Source: Nocardioides campestrisoli
Lineage (GTDB): Bacteria > Actinomycetota > Actinomycetes > Propionibacteriales > Nocardioidaceae
NCBI RefSeq assembly: GCF_013624435.2
Contig: NZ_CP061768.1
Location: 2,262,001 to 2,326,000, forward strand
DNA: 64,000 nt
Direction: 5' to 3'
Part shown: piece by piece, positions 8,724-18,652 of the stretch
Layout: each line of letters opens with the position of its first letter
How positions within the stretch are numbered: position 1 is the first letter of the stretch
The notes under the pieces: generated by a model
The model's database searches: none
What the model was told of the DNA's origin: nothing
What the model saw: the letters and a program-made list of their open reading frames with translations, nothing else
Position numbers and translations under genes: made by a program

Positions 8724-9241
8724 GCGAGAGCCTCCAGGATCTCCTCGGCGACGTCCTCGGGCGTCCGCCCGTCGGTGTCGACGGTCAGGGTCGCGACCGA
8801 CTCGTAGACCGGCGCCCGCTCGTCGAGCAGGGCCTTGATCTGGCCGCGCACGTTGCCCAGGAGCATCGGGCGACCGCTGCCCAGACCCACCCGCTTGACC
8901 GCGTCGGAGAGACCGACGCGCAGGAAGACCACGGGGTGGCCCGCGAGCCGCTCGCGGGTGTCCGGGTCGAGCACCGCCCCGCCGCCCAGCGCGAGCACGC
9001 CCCGGTGGTCGCGCAGCGCCCGCTCCACGGCCGCCCGCTCGAGCCGGCGGAAGTGCTCCTCGCCCGCGTCGACGAAGATGTCGGAGATGCTCCGCCCGTC
9101 CACGGCGACCACGTCGTCGTCGGTGTCGCGGAACTCCACGTCCCAGGCCTGCGCGAGCAGGCTCGCGACGGTCGTCTTGCCGGCGCCCATGGGTCCCACC
9201 AGGACGGCGCGCGGCCCGGTGGTGCCGGGCTCGGGGCTCAC
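8720..9241 (-). CDS. aroK: Shikimate kinase
   Basis: Phosphorylates shikimate at the 3-hydroxyl using ATP. 173 residues, a P-loop NMP-kinase fold. The Walker A motif GPMGAGKTT is at residues 16-24 with Lys22. The shikimate-binding acidic segment RDTDDDV and the LGGGAVL glycine loop follow, and the lid arginine lies near GSGRPML. It sits between aroC and aroB with 4-base overlaps on both sides. EPSP synthase (aroA), needed between this step and aroC, is not in the window and must be elsewhere. Confidence 0.96.
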   Translation of the reverse strand: MSPEPGTTGPRAVLVGPMGAGKTTVASLLAQAWDVEFRDTDDDVVAVDGRSISDIFVDAGEEHFRRLERAAVERALRDHRGVLALGGGAVLDPDTRERLAGHPVVFLRVGLSDAVKRVGLGSGRPMLLGNVRGQIKALLDERAPVYESVATLTVDTDGRTPEDVAEEILEALA

Positions 9242-10416
9242 CTGAACCTCAGGGTGGACAGGTAGCTCTCCGCGTTGCGGCGGGTCTCGGCGACCGAGTC
9301 GCCGCCGAACTTCTCCAGGACCGCGTCGGCGAGGACCAGGGCGACCATCGCCTCGGCCACGATGCCGGCCGCGGGGACCGCACAGACGTCGGAGCGCTGG
9401 TGGTGGGCCACCGCCTCCTCACCGGTGGCGACGTCGACCGTGCGCAGCGCCCTGGGCACCGTGGCGATCGGCTTCATCGCGGCGCGGACCCGGAGCACCT
9501 CCCCGGTGCTCATCCCGCCCTCGGTGCCACCGGAGCGCCCCGAGGTACGCCGGAGCCCGTCGGGTCCGGGAACGATCTCGTCGTGGGCCAGTGACCCCGG
9601 GGTCGCGGCCAGGTCGAACCCGTCGCCGACCTCGACGCCCTTGATCGCCTGGATGCCCATCAGCGCACCGGCCAGGCGCGCGTCGAGCCGCCGGTCCCAG
9701 TGCACGTGCGAGCCGAGGCCCGGGGGCAGCCCGTGCACGACCACCTCGACGACGCCGCCGAGGGTGTCGCCGTCCTTGTGCGCCTGGTCGATGGCGGCGA
9801 CCATCGCCGCGGACGCCTCGGGGTCCAGGCAGCGCACCGGGTCCTCGTCGAGCCGGGCCACGTCGTCAGGGGTCGGGACCAGGCCGGCGGGGGCGGCCAC
9901 GCCGCCCAGCTCGACAACGTGCGAGACCACCTCGGCGCCGAGCGCCTGGCTCAGGAAGTTGGTCGCCACCCGGCCGAGCGCCACCCGGGCAGCGGTCTCA
10001 CGCGCGGAGGCACGCTCCAGGATCGGCCGCGCCTCCTCGAAGTCGTACTTCTGCATGCCCACGAGGTCGGCGTGGCCCGGCCGCGGCCGGGTCAGCGGAG
10101 CGTTGCGGGCCATGGTGGCCAGCTCGTCGACGTCCACCGGGTCGGCGGACATGACCTTCTCCCACTTGGGCCACTCGCTGTTGCCCACCTCGATGGCCAC
10201 CGGGCCGCCCTGGGTCTCGCCGTGCCGGACGCCGCCCAGCAGGCGCACCACGTCCTGCTCGAACTTCATCCGGGCGCCACGGCCGTAGCCGAGTCGTCGC
10301 CGGGCCAAGGAGTCGGAGATCTCGTCGCTCGTCACCTGGACGTGGGCGGGAAGGCCCTCCAGGATCGCGACCAGGGAGGGTCCGTGGGACTCGCCCGCAG
10401 TGAGCCATCGCAGCAT
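9238..10416 (-). CDS. aroC: Chorismate synthase
   Basis: FMNH2-dependent 1,4-elimination of phosphate from EPSP to give chorismate. 392 residues, full length. Seen: the N-terminal [20 protein letters not shown] signature, the [12 protein letters not shown] basic segment, and the second signature near [14 protein letters not shown], plus a C-terminal [12 protein letters not shown] block. A 4-base overlap with aroK shows coupling, and the prepilin peptidase gene ends 34 bases upstream. Flavin is probably supplied by a separate reductase, as in other monofunctional bacterial enzymes. Confidence 0.96.
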   Translation of the reverse strand: MLRWLTAGESHGPSLVAILEGLPAHVQVTSDEISDSLARRRLGYGRGARMKFEQDVVRLLGGVRHGETQGGPVAIEVGNSEWPKWEKVMSADPVDVDELATMARNAPLTRPRPGHADLVGMQKYDFEEARPILERASARETAARVALGRVATNFLSQALGAEVVSHVVELGGVAAPAGLVPTPDDVARLDEDPVRCLDPEASAAMVAAIDQAHKDGDTLGGVVEVVVHGLPPGLGSHVHWDRRLDARLAGALMGIQAIKGVEVGDGFDLAATPGSLAHDEIVPGPDGLRRTSGRSGGTEGGMSTGEVLRVRAAMKPIATVPRALRTVDVATGEEAVAHHQRSDVCAVPAAGIVAEAMVALVLADAVLEKFGGDSVAETRRNAESYLSTLRFR

Positions 10417-10450
10417 GGCGGCAGTCTTTCACGAGGGGGTCCCGGACCGA

Positions 10451-11221
10451 TCAGGCTCCGCCCCCCACGAGACGTCCAGCGACCTCCGGGCCGACGACGA
10501 CGCCGACCAGGGCACCGAGCACCATGAACGGTCCGAAGGGCACGCCCTTGCGGTCGGCCACCCCGATCAGGGCGAGCAGCCCGCCTCCCACGCCCCCGAG
10601 CAGGAAGCCGCTGTAGAGCCCGGTGAGCAGCTCGGCCCAGCCCAGGTGCCCCAGCGCCAGGCCCAGCACCCCGGAGAGCCGGACGTCGCCGTAGCCGAGC
10701 CCGCGCGGGTAGATGAACCACAGCACGAAGTACGACGCCCCCGCGACCAGCCAGCCCCACCCGGCGCCGACCAGCCCGCCCGGGTCGCGGGCCAGCAGGG
10801 CCGTCAGCACGAGCGCAGCCAGCAACCCCACGTAGGTGCGCGAGACCAGCCAGGTCGGCAGCAGGCGGGTGCGCCAGTCGACCACCGAGAGCGCGACCAG
10901 GACCGGCACCAGCGGGAGCAGGAAGAGCAGGGACCAGTCCCAGCCGAGCGTGGCGCCGAGCAGGGCGCCGGCGAGCCCGGAGGCCGTCGCGGTCCGCCAG
11001 CGCAGTCCGCGGGCCTCGGCGATCTCGGCGTAGGGCACCTTCACCTCGGCCGGCTCAGGGGGCGCCTGCTCCTCGGGGAGCGCCCCGTCCTCGGCCCGGT
11101 CGTGCCCGTCGGGCTGCTCAGCCGGCTCTTCTGCGGGCTCAGGGATCCGGGCGATGAGCGGCGGGACCAGCAGACCGCCCAGGCCCGAGACCAGCAGGCC
11201 CAGCGCCGCTGCCTCGATCAT
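10451..11221 (-). CDS. Prepilin peptidase, A24 family
   Basis: Membrane aspartic protease that processes type IV-pilin-like signal peptides. 256 residues with about seven hydrophobic segments. The two catalytic aspartates are visible: Asp115 in SVVDWRTRLLP and Asp179 in the GLGYGD motif. The N-terminal methyltransferase part of PilD is replaced by one membrane segment and an acidic, Pro-rich cytoplasmic stretch (residues 27-62), and the CxxC zinc motifs are absent, so only peptidase activity is expected. It overlaps aroE by 4 bases and precedes aroC. Position inside the aro operon is common in actinobacteria. No pilin or tad genes are nearby, so its substrates lie elsewhere. Confidence 0.88.
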   Translation of the reverse strand: MIEAAALGLLVSGLGGLLVPPLIARIPEPAEEPAEQPDGHDRAEDGALPEEQAPPEPAEVKVPYAEIAEARGLRWRTATASGLAGALLGATLGWDWSLLFLLPLVPVLVALSVVDWRTRLLPTWLVSRTYVGLLAALVLTALLARDPGGLVGAGWGWLVAGASYFVLWFIYPRGLGYGDVRLSGVLGLALGHLGWAELLTGLYSGFLLGGVGGGLLALIGVADRKGVPFGPFMVLGALVGVVVGPEVAGRLVGGGA

Positions 11222-12087
11222 GCGCCCGCCCCGGTGCGCGACCGCTCGGCCAGCGCCTGCTCCCCCGCCGCCCGCATCCGGGCCAGCGGCGCGGGCTCCC
11301 CGGTGAACAGCGTGAACTGCAGCGCCGCCTGGTGCACGAGCAGGTCCAGCCCGGAGACCACCACCCCGCGGGCCGCCTTGGCGAGCGGGGTGGGCCAGGG
11401 GTCGTAGACGACGTCGAAGAGGCAGGTGGCGTCCCGCAGGCGCTCGACCAGCTCCGCGGTCTGGGCCGCGGCCGGCACTGTCGAGACGACGATGTCGGCC
11501 GCCCCCTGGTCGAGCGCTCCGCCGACGGCGGCGTCCGCGTCACCCGGGGTCAGCGGCAGCACGTGCACCCGGGGTTCCGCGGGGTGGGCCCGCAGCGCCG
11601 CCGCCGTGCCGGCGGCCCGCTCCGGCGTGCGGACCAGGAGGTCCACCGTGGTCACCCCCAGGCCCACCAGGGCCAGGCCGACCGAGGTCGCCGTCGCGCC
11701 GCCACCCAGGATCACGGCGTGCCGCAGCGCGGCGTCCGTCCGCTCCCGCACGGCGGCGACCGCGCCGGGCAGGTCGGTGTTGTCCCCCAGGACCGTCCCG
11801 TCGTCGGCCAGGACCAGGGTGTTGACCACCCCGGCGGTGCGCGCCACCGGGGTCAGCCGGTCGGCCCGGGCGTGCGCCTCGTGCTTGAGCGGCATGGTCA
11901 CCGAGAGCCCGCGCCAGGTGGCGTCCAGGCGGTCGACGAACCCGGCGAGGGCGCCGGCCGGGACCCGGCGTGCCTCGTAGCTCCAGTCCAGGCCGAGCTC
12001 GGCGTACCCGGCGCGGTGCAGCACCGGGGACAGGGAGTGCGCCACCGGGTCCCCGAGGACCGCGCACCTGCGCGAGGACGAGGTCAT
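11218..12087 (-). CDS. aroE: Shikimate dehydrogenase
   Basis: NADPH-dependent reduction of 3-dehydroshikimate to shikimate. 289 residues. The substrate domain has VAHSLSPVLHRAG, catalytic Lys68 in SVTMPLKHEA and Asp105 in GDNTDLPG. The Rossmann domain begins with the glycine-rich GGGATA at 128-133, and a C-terminal substrate helix (GLDLLVHQAALQFTLFTG) closes the site. Overlaps the peptidase gene by 4 bases. The mltG stop lies 4 bases upstream of the start, so this gene is coupled to the alaS-ruvX-mltG run. Confidence 0.94.
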   Translation of the reverse strand: MTSSSRRCAVLGDPVAHSLSPVLHRAGYAELGLDWSYEARRVPAGALAGFVDRLDATWRGLSVTMPLKHEAHARADRLTPVARTAGVVNTLVLADDGTVLGDNTDLPGAVAAVRERTDAALRHAVILGGGATATSVGLALVGLGVTTVDLLVRTPERAAGTAAALRAHPAEPRVHVLPLTPGDADAAVGGALDQGAADIVVSTVPAAAQTAELVERLRDATCLFDVVYDPWPTPLAKAARGVVVSGLDLLVHQAALQFTLFTGEPAPLARMRAAGEQALAERSRTGAGA

Positions 12088-12091
12088 CGCC

Positions 12092-13258
12092 TCAGCACGC
12101 GTCCGAGGACTCGCAGTAGGTGAGGTACTCCTGCTTGAACTCGAGGAACTCGTCGTAGGAGTCGGTGAACTTGGTCTCCCCCGTCGCCAGGTCCACGGTG
12201 ACGTAGTAGTACCAGGGGCCCTCGGCCGGCTCGACCGCCGCGGCGATCGCGTCGTCGCCCGGAGCCTCGACCGGGGTCGGCGGCAGCCCGGGATAGAGCC
12301 GGGTGTTGTAGGGCGTGTCCTCCGCCAGCTCCTCGGTGGTCAGCGCCGTGGTGCCGGACTTGCCGATGCCGTAGGCGTTCGCGGCGTCGATCTGGAGCAG
12401 CCCGTTGGTGCCCCCCTTGTCGCCGGGTCCGTCGAGCCGGTTGTAGATCACCCGCGCGACCTTCGGCATGTCGTCGCCGCGGCCCTCGGCCTCGACCAGC
12501 GAGGCGATGATCATGATCTCCGCGGGGGTCTTGCCCAGCGCGGCGGCGCGCTCCTCCAGCCCCACCTCGTCGGCGGCCTGACGCCACCGGCGGACCATCG
12601 CGGCCAGGATGTCCTTCGGCTTGTCCTTCGGACCGATCTCGTAGGTCGCGGGGAAGAGGTAGCCCTCGGCGTTGCCCTCGGCGTAGTCCGGCAGCCCCAG
12701 CGCGGCGGGGTCGGCGAGCGCCTTCTCGTAGCGCTTGCGGTTGAAGTCCGTCTCCTCGACCAGCACGTCGACGATGTCGGTCACCCGCAGGCCCTCGGGG
12801 ATGGTCACGGTGTTCTTCACCTGGTTGGCGGGGTCCAGCAGAATGTCCAGCGCGTCGACCGCGCGCATCTCCTCGGCCAGCTCGTAGGAGCCGGGCTGGA
12901 TCCGCGACGAGTCGGGGTTCGCCGCGGCGGCGTCGATGAACGCCTGCACCGAGGCGACCACCCCGGCGTCCTTGAGGTTGCGACCGATCTGGGCGGCCAC
13001 GTCGCCGGGGCTCACCTCGAACATCACCGACCCCTGACCGGGGCCGGGGTAGTCCTCGACCGAGCCGAACTGGTCGGAGACGAACTCGATGCCCTTCTGC
13101 GCGCCCACGTAGAGCCCGGCGGCCAGGGCGGCGACGACGACCAGGGCGACCAGACAGCCCACCGGGCTGCGGCGGCGCTTCTTCCGCCGGGCGCCGCCGG
13201 AGGCGCCGTACGTGCGCTCCTCCGTCTCCTCGTAGTCCGCGTCCGTGTGCTCACTCAT
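12092..13258 (-). CDS. mltG: Endolytic transglycosylase MltG
   Basis: Cleaves nascent peptidoglycan strands and is thought to end their polymerisation. 388 residues: a cytoplasmic tail with a very basic KKRRRS segment before the membrane, one transmembrane helix at about residues 33-52, a LysM-like region, and the YceG catalytic domain with the presumed catalytic Glu256 in ASLVEAEGR. The ATG at 13258 was chosen over a longer in-frame extension because the extension translates ruvX sequence out of frame. It overlaps ruvX by 8 bases. The alaS-ruvX-mltG-aroE order is a standard actinobacterial arrangement. Confidence 0.93.
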   Translation of the reverse strand: MSEHTDADYEETEERTYGASGGARRKKRRRSPVGCLVALVVVAALAAGLYVGAQKGIEFVSDQFGSVEDYPGPGQGSVMFEVSPGDVAAQIGRNLKDAGVVASVQAFIDAAAANPDSSRIQPGSYELAEEMRAVDALDILLDPANQVKNTVTIPEGLRVTDIVDVLVEETDFNRKRYEKALADPAALGLPDYAEGNAEGYLFPATYEIGPKDKPKDILAAMVRRWRQAADEVGLEERAAALGKTPAEIMIIASLVEAEGRGDDMPKVARVIYNRLDGPGDKGGTNGLLQIDAANAYGIGKSGTTALTTEELAEDTPYNTRLYPGLPPTPVEAPGDDAIAAAVEPAEGPWYYYVTVDLATGETKFTDSYDEFLEFKQEYLTYCESSDAC

Positions 13259-13712
13259 CGTTGACCTCGACGATCTCTCCGGGCGCGGATCCGGTGCTTC
13301 GTTCCGTGTCCAACGCGTGCTGCAGGATGACGACGGCGGCGGCCTGGTCCACCACCGCACGACGCTTGCTTCCCTTGCTCCCCCGATCGCGGAGCATGGA
13401 CTCCGCGCTGACCGTGCTCAACCGTTCGTCGCACAGGCGCACCGGCACGGGCGCGACCCGCCGGGCCAGGGCGCGGGCGAACTCGCGCGTCTTGGCCGCG
13501 GCCGGGCCCTCGCCCCCCGACAGCGAACGGGGCAGTCCGACGACCACCTCGACCGCCTCCTCCTCGGCGAGGATCCGCTGGATCCGGCGCAGGTCGCCTC
13601 GACCTCGCGGCACGGTCTCCACCGGCGTGGCCAGGAATCCCGACGGGTCGCTGCGGGCGACCCCGATCCGGGCATCCCCCGGATCGATCCCCAGCCGTAC
13701 GCCCGTGCGCAC
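13251..13712 (-). CDS. ruvX: Holliday junction resolvase-like RuvX (YqgF)
   Basis: RNase H-fold nuclease implicated in pre-16S rRNA 5'-end maturation and, in mycobacteria, in Holliday junction resolution. 153 residues. Seen: GIDPGDARIGVA with the first acidic residue, VVGLPRSLSGGEG, and DERLSTVSAE with later acidic positions. GTG at 13712, one base after the alaS stop, is preferred because a GGGGG ribosome binding site lies about 8 bases upstream; an alternative GTG at 13721 would overlap alaS. It overlaps mltG by 8 bases. Confidence 0.9.
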   Translation of the reverse strand: MRTGVRLGIDPGDARIGVARSDPSGFLATPVETVPRGRGDLRRIQRILAEEEAVEVVVGLPRSLSGGEGPAAAKTREFARALARRVAPVPVRLCDERLSTVSAESMLRDRGSKGSKRRAVVDQAAAVVILQHALDTERSTGSAPGEIVEVNDE

Positions 13713-13713
13713 C

Positions 13714-16434
13714 TCAGGCACCCCCGAGGGCCCGGGCGACCTCCGGGGCGACTGCGGCGACCGCCGCGTCGACGCCCGACACCTCGGTACCGCCGCCCTG
13801 GGCCATGTCCGGCTTGCCACCGCCCCGGCCGCCGACGTGCGGGCCGAGCGCCCTGACCAGGTCGTTGGCCGACAGTCCACGCTCGCGCGCCGCGTCGTTG
13901 GTCGCCGCCACGACGGCCACCTTGCCGTCGGCGACGCCCACGAGGACGACGACACCGGGACGATCAGCAGCCAGCCGGGCGCGCACGTCGGTCGCGAGCG
14001 TCCGCACGTCACCGCCCCCGGCTCCGTCGACCCGGTGGGCCACGACGGCCACTCCCCCGACGTCCTGGGCGCCGGCCGCGAGGCCGGCACCGCCGGCGAG
14101 CAGCTGGCTCAGGCGCGCCCGCTCCAGCTCCTTCTCGGTGGCCCGGAGCCGCTCGACCATGTCCCGGACCCGGCCGACCACGTCGTCGGGCTGCGCCTTG
14201 AGCATGGTGGTCAGCTCGTGCACGACGTCGCGCTCACGGGCCAGGTAGGCGAAGCCCTCGACCCCGGTGAACGCCTCGATCCGCCGGTTGCCGGAGCCCA
14301 CCGACGCCTCGCCGGTGACCACGACCGTGCCGATCTGCGAGGAGTGGTCGACGTGCGTGCCGCCGCAGAGCTCGCGCGACCAGGGTCCGCCGATCTCGAC
14401 GACCCGGACCTTCTGGTCGTCGTAGGTCTCGCCGAAGAGCGCGATCGCGCCCCACTCCTTGGCCTCGGCCAGCGTCATGTACTGCCAGCCCACCGGCAGG
14501 TCGGCGCGTAGCGCCTGGTTGGAGACGGTCTCGATGTCGCGGACCTGGTCCGGCGAGAGCGCGGAGGTCCAGCCGAAGTCGAGCCGCAGGTAGCCGGGCC
14601 GGTTGTAGGAGCCGGACTGCAGCGCCGTGGGGCCGAGCACCTCGCGCAGGGCCGCGTGCACCACGTGGGTGCCGGAGTGGGCCTGCCGGGCGCCGGTGCG
14701 CCACTCCGGGTCGACCTTGGCGTGCAGCGTCCCGGCGTCCGCGGGCAGCTCGCCCTCCAGTACCCGGACCTGGTGCACCACCAGCCCGCGGACCGGCCGC
14801 TGCACGTCGAGCACCTCCAGCACGCCGCCGTCGAACTCGATCCGGCCGGCGTCAGCGGCCTGGCCGCCGGACTCGGCGTAGAACGGGGTGCGGTCCAGCA
14901 CCAGCTCGCCGACCTCACCGGCCGCCAGGGCCGGCACGCTGTGCCCCTCGCGCAGCAGCGCCAGCGGCCGCGACTCGGTCTCGAGCGTCTCGTAGGCCAG
15001 CCACTCGGTCGGTCCGTGGGCGTCCAGGACGCCGCGGTACGCGCTGGTGTCCGCGTGCTGCCCCTTCTTGGCCCGGGCGTCGGCCTTGGCGCGCTCGCGC
15101 TGCTCGGCCATCAGGCCCCGGAAGCCCGCCTCGTCCACCGACAGGCCCTGCTCGGAGGCCATCTCCAGGGTCAGGTCGATCGGGAACCCGTAGGTGTCGT
15201 GCAGGGAGAACGCCTGCTGGCCCGAGAGCACCCGGCCGCCGCTCTCCTTCACCTGGCCCGCGGCTAGGTCGAAGATCGTGGTGCCCGCCTGGAGGGTCTT
15301 GCGGAACGCCTCCTCCTCGGCGTAGGCGACCCGGGAGATCCGTTCCCAGTCGCTGTGCAGGTCGGAGTAGGTCTCGCCCATCCGGTCGCGGCTGACCGGC
15401 ATCAGCTCCGGCAGGGCGGGGTCCTCGTAGCCGAGCAGCCGCATCGAGCGCACCGCGCGGCGCAGCAGCCGGCGCAGGACGTAGCCGCGCGCCTCGTTGC
15501 CCGGGGTCACGCCGTCGCCGATCAGCATCATCGAGCTGCGCACGTGGTCGGCGACCACCCGGAACCGGACGTCGTCGTCGCGGTCCGCGCCGTAGCGGCG
15601 GCCGCTGAGCTCCTCGGCGCGAGCGATCACCGGCGCCATCACGTCGATCTCGTACATGTTCTCCTTGCCCTGCAGGAGGAACGCGACCCGCTCGAGACCC
15701 ATGCCGGTGTCGATGTTGCGGTTCGGCAGGGAGCCGGCGATGTCGAAGTCCTCCTTGGACCGCACCGCGCTCAGCTCGTCCTGCATGAAGACGAGGTTCC
15801 AGATCTCCAGGTAGCGGTCCTCGAGCTCGACCGGCATCTCGGTCCGGCTGGTGGTGCCGAACTCGCCGTCGGGGCCGTACTGCGGGCCGCGGTCGTAGAG
15901 GATCTCCGAGCACGGACCACCGGGACCGGGCACGCCCATCGACCAGTAGTTCTCCTTGCGGCCGAGCCGGACGATCCGGTCCTCGGGCAGGCCGGTGACC
16001 TTCTTCCACAGCGCGAGCGCCTCGTCGTCCCCGTGCAGGATCGAGGGCCACAGCCGGGACTCGTCCAGGCCGAAGCCACCGTCGGCGACCGGCTTGGTGA
16101 CCAGCTCCCAGGCGAGCTCGATCGCGCCTTCCTTGAAGTAGTCGCCGAAGGAGAAGTTGCCGCACATCTCGAAGAACGTGCCGTGCCGCGTGGTCCGGCC
16201 GACGTCCTCGATGTCGGGGGTGCGCACGCACTTCTGCACGCTGGTGGCGCGCGGGTACGGCGCCTTCTCCTGGCCGAGGAAGTACGGCTTGAACGGCACC
16301 ATCCCGGCCGGCACGAAGAGCAGGTTGGGGTCGTCGGCCAGCAGCGACGCCGACGGGACGGCGGTGTGCGCGCCCCAACGCGATCCGTTCTCGAAGTGCG
16401 CGAGGAAGCGGCGGCGGATCTCTGCGGTGTCCAT
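13714..16434 (-). CDS. alaS: Alanyl-tRNA synthetase
   Basis: Charges tRNA-Ala; class II synthetase of 906 residues. In order: the catalytic core beginning IRRRFLAHFENGSRWGAHTAV with class II motifs (RTTRHGTFFEMCGNFSFGDY), the helical tRNA-recognition region, the editing domain with HSGTH and the distal CGGTHVDHS zinc and editing motifs that clear Ser-tRNA-Ala, and a C-terminal DHHA1 domain with GGRGGGKPDMAQGGG. The start ATG at 16434 shares one base with the upstream gene stop (TGATG). The much longer in-frame extension upstream is a shadow of the two small membrane-protein genes. Confidence 0.97.
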   Translation of the reverse strand: MDTAEIRRRFLAHFENGSRWGAHTAVPSASLLADDPNLLFVPAGMVPFKPYFLGQEKAPYPRATSVQKCVRTPDIEDVGRTTRHGTFFEMCGNFSFGDYFKEGAIELAWELVTKPVADGGFGLDESRLWPSILHGDDEALALWKKVTGLPEDRIVRLGRKENYWSMGVPGPGGPCSEILYDRGPQYGPDGEFGTTSRTEMPVELEDRYLEIWNLVFMQDELSAVRSKEDFDIAGSLPNRNIDTGMGLERVAFLLQGKENMYEIDVMAPVIARAEELSGRRYGADRDDDVRFRVVADHVRSSMMLIGDGVTPGNEARGYVLRRLLRRAVRSMRLLGYEDPALPELMPVSRDRMGETYSDLHSDWERISRVAYAEEEAFRKTLQAGTTIFDLAAGQVKESGGRVLSGQQAFSLHDTYGFPIDLTLEMASEQGLSVDEAGFRGLMAEQRERAKADARAKKGQHADTSAYRGVLDAHGPTEWLAYETLETESRPLALLREGHSVPALAAGEVGELVLDRTPFYAESGGQAADAGRIEFDGGVLEVLDVQRPVRGLVVHQVRVLEGELPADAGTLHAKVDPEWRTGARQAHSGTHVVHAALREVLGPTALQSGSYNRPGYLRLDFGWTSALSPDQVRDIETVSNQALRADLPVGWQYMTLAEAKEWGAIALFGETYDDQKVRVVEIGGPWSRELCGGTHVDHSSQIGTVVVTGEASVGSGNRRIEAFTGVEGFAYLARERDVVHELTTMLKAQPDDVVGRVRDMVERLRATEKELERARLSQLLAGGAGLAAGAQDVGGVAVVAHRVDGAGGGDVRTLATDVRARLAADRPGVVVLVGVADGKVAVVAATNDAARERGLSANDLVRALGPHVGGRGGGKPDMAQGGGTEVSGVDAAVAAVAPEVARALGGA

Positions 16435-16736
16435 CAGGCGGTGTCTCTCGTGTCGTCGGTGGGGAGGAGCTCGGGCGCGCCCGCTGGTCGCGGGGCCTCG
16501 AGCACGCGAGTCGGATCGGTGGGTCGGGGTGGCAGCCCCAGGCGGTCCCGGAGCTCGGTCTCGCGCTCCGCGCGAGCCTGGCCGAGCTCCTCGCCGGCGA
16601 GCCGGGCGGCATGCGTCAGCCCGTGCCAACGCGCGCGCAGCCCTTCGGCGGAGAGGCTGTCCATGACGCGTCGCGCCCGAGCCGCGCCGTAGAGACCGGC
16701 GCCCGCGCCGGCGACGAACCACAAGCCGCGGCTCAC
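16434..16736 (-). CDS. Small membrane-associated protein, DUF6167-like
   Basis: 100 residues. A short hydrophobic N-terminus (LWFVAGAGAGLYGAARARR) is followed by an alpha-helical charged region and a Pro-rich tail. This architecture and the place immediately upstream of alaS fit the uncharacterised actinobacterial DUF6167 family; the assignment is from size and synteny. The stop overlaps the alaS start by one base, and the start overlaps the preceding gene by 4 bases. Function unknown. Confidence 0.7.
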   Translation of the reverse strand: MSRGLWFVAGAGAGLYGAARARRVMDSLSAEGLRARWHGLTHAARLAGEELGQARAERETELRDRLGLPPRPTDPTRVLEAPRPAGAPELLPTDDTRDTA

Positions 16737-17218
16737 GCCAGATCACCCCGCTCGCGGGCGTAGTACTGCCGCAGGGCTTCCTTGACGTCCGCCCGGCGCC
16801 GACGGGTGGAGCGCTTGGTCTCCTGCCGCATCTCGAACCGCAGCCGGTTGCGGGACTCCGCGGAGGCGACCCGTCGTACGGCGTACGCCCAGGACGCCGC
16901 CTTGACCGCGGACTCGCGCAGCACCAGGTCGGCGAAGAGCCGGCCCTCGATCCGCGCGGGCTCCGGGGCTCGCCGGGCGTCCTCGAGGCTGTTGCCGGCG
17001 TCGGTGATCACGAACTCGGCCTCGAGCCGCTCGGAGGTCCGGTGAGCGGTGTGCGCGAGCTCGTCGAGCCGGGCGCGGAGGGCTGCCTGGTCGGCCTCGG
17101 CACGCTCCAGCGCGGCCCTGGTCTGCCGGTGCAGGCGGACCAGCGCCAGCACGAGCGCGAGGACCACGACGGCCAGCACGGCCGCGCCGGTCAGCACCAA
17201 GGTCGTCGGGACTGTCAC
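16733..17218 (-). CDS. Membrane-anchored coiled-coil protein of unknown function
   Basis: 161 residues: one N-terminal transmembrane helix (about residues 6-28), a heptad-rich coiled coil (about 30-70), then a more globular, strongly basic C-terminal part (SRNRLRFEMRQETKRSTRRRR). The layout recalls DUF948 proteins found between rarA and alaS in other actinobacteria, but the C-terminal half is longer than that family and I cannot place it confidently. It starts 11 bases after rarA and overlaps the next small gene by 4 bases, so it belongs to the rarA-alaS transcript. Confidence 0.75.
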   Translation of the reverse strand: MTVPTTLVLTGAAVLAVVVLALVLALVRLHRQTRAALERAEADQAALRARLDELAHTAHRTSERLEAEFVITDAGNSLEDARRAPEPARIEGRLFADLVLRESAVKAASWAYAVRRVASAESRNRLRFEMRQETKRSTRRRRADVKEALRQYYARERGDLA

Positions 17219-17229
17219 AGAGCGGAACC

Positions 17230-18609
17230 CTACCTGTCTCCGCGTGCGCCCCGGATGAGGCTGCGGATCCGCTGCCAGCGCTCCTTGACCGCGGCCTCGG
17301 CCCCCAGGTTGGTGGGCCGGTAGTAGGTCGCGTCGAGGACCACGTCCGGGGCGTACTGCTGCCGGGCCACCCCGTACGGCTCGTCGTGGGAGTACTTGTA
17401 GCCGCCGCCGTGCCCCAGGGACTTGGCACCCCCGTAGTGCGCGTCGCGCAGGTGGGCCGGCACCGGGCCGATCTTCCCTGCCCGGACGTCGGCGCTGGCG
17501 GCGTCGATCGCCTTGATCACGGCGTTGGACTTGGGTGCGGCGGCCAGCGCGATCGTGGCCTGGGCCAGGTTGAGCCGGGCCTCCGGCATCCCGATCAGCT
17601 GGACCGCCTGGGCCGCGGCCACGGCCGTGGTGAGCGCGGTCGGGTCGGCGAGCCCGACGTCTTCGCTGGCCAGGATGACCAGACGACGGGCGATGAACCG
17701 AGGGTCCTCCCCCGCCTCGACCATCCGGGCCAGGTAGTGCAGCGCGGCGTCCACGTCGGAGCCCCGCACCGACTTGATGAAGGCGCTGGTGACGTCGTAG
17801 TGCTGGTCGCCCTGGCGGTCGTAGCGCACGGCCGCCTGGTCGACCGCGGTCTCCGCCAGCTCCAGGTCGATCGTGGGGCGGTCGCCGTCCCCCACCGAGG
17901 CGGCCGCGCCGGCCGCCGCCTCCAGGTAGGTCAGCGCGCGGCGGGCGTCACCGCCGGCGAGCCGGACCAGGTGGGCCCGGGCGTCCTCGGTGAGCTCGAA
18001 CCGGCCGCGCAGGCCCCGCTCGTCGGTCAGCGCCTGCTCGATCACCAGGTCGACGTCGTCGTCGGTCAGCGACTCCAGCCGGAGCAGCAGGCTGCGGGAG
18101 AGCAGCGGGGAGATCACCGAGAAGAACGGGTTCTCCGTGGTGGCTGCCACCAGGGTCACCCAGCGGTTCTCCACGCCCGGCAGCAGCGCGTCCTGCTGGG
18201 CCTTGGTGAACCGGTGCACCTCGTCGACGAAGAGCACGGTCTCCCGGCCACCCCGGGAGAGCTCGGCGCGCGCGGCGTCGATCGCCGCGCGGACCTCCTT
18301 GACCCCGGCGGCCACGGCGGAGACCTCGACGAACCTGCGGTCGGTCTGCTGGCTGACGATCCCGGCGATGGTGGTCTTGCCCGTGCCCGGCGGCCCCCAC
18401 AGCAGCAGCGACATCGACTGGTCGCCCTCCACGAGGCGACGCAACGGCGACCCCGGCGCACGCAGCTGGGCCTGCCCGACCAGCTCGTCCAGGGTGCGCG
18501 GACGCATCCGCACCGCGAGCGGGGCGGAGGCGTACGTGTTGGCGCCCAGCGATCCGGCGCCCGGGTCGGGGGCGTCGAAGAGTCCGGGCTCGGAGATCGT
18601 GTCACCCAC
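17230..18609 (-). CDS. rarA: Replication-associated recombination protein A
   Basis: AAA+ clamp-loader-like ATPase (MgsA/WRNIP1 family) acting at stalled replication forks. 459 residues. Walker [10 protein letters not shown] at residues 72-80, Walker [11 protein letters not shown], sensor region TTENPFFSV, and the C-terminal tetramerisation domain with the family block [18 protein letters not shown]. The start is GTG at 18609. The N-terminus LFDAPDPGA precedes the usual [17 protein letters not shown]. It follows the peptide-binding lipoprotein gene by 43 bases in the same directon. Confidence 0.95.
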   Translation of the reverse strand: MGDTISEPGLFDAPDPGAGSLGANTYASAPLAVRMRPRTLDELVGQAQLRAPGSPLRRLVEGDQSMSLLLWGPPGTGKTTIAGIVSQQTDRRFVEVSAVAAGVKEVRAAIDAARAELSRGGRETVLFVDEVHRFTKAQQDALLPGVENRWVTLVAATTENPFFSVISPLLSRSLLLRLESLTDDDVDLVIEQALTDERGLRGRFELTEDARAHLVRLAGGDARRALTYLEAAAGAAASVGDGDRPTIDLELAETAVDQAAVRYDRQGDQHYDVTSAFIKSVRGSDVDAALHYLARMVEAGEDPRFIARRLVILASEDVGLADPTALTTAVAAAQAVQLIGMPEARLNLAQATIALAAAPKSNAVIKAIDAASADVRAGKIGPVPAHLRDAHYGGAKSLGHGGGYKYSHDEPYGVARQQYAPDVVLDATYYRPTNLGAEAAVKERWQRIRSLIRGARGDR

Positions 18610-18652
18610 GTCGTTCAGCCTAGGCGTCGCCGTCGACCCCGCTCGCGCGAGG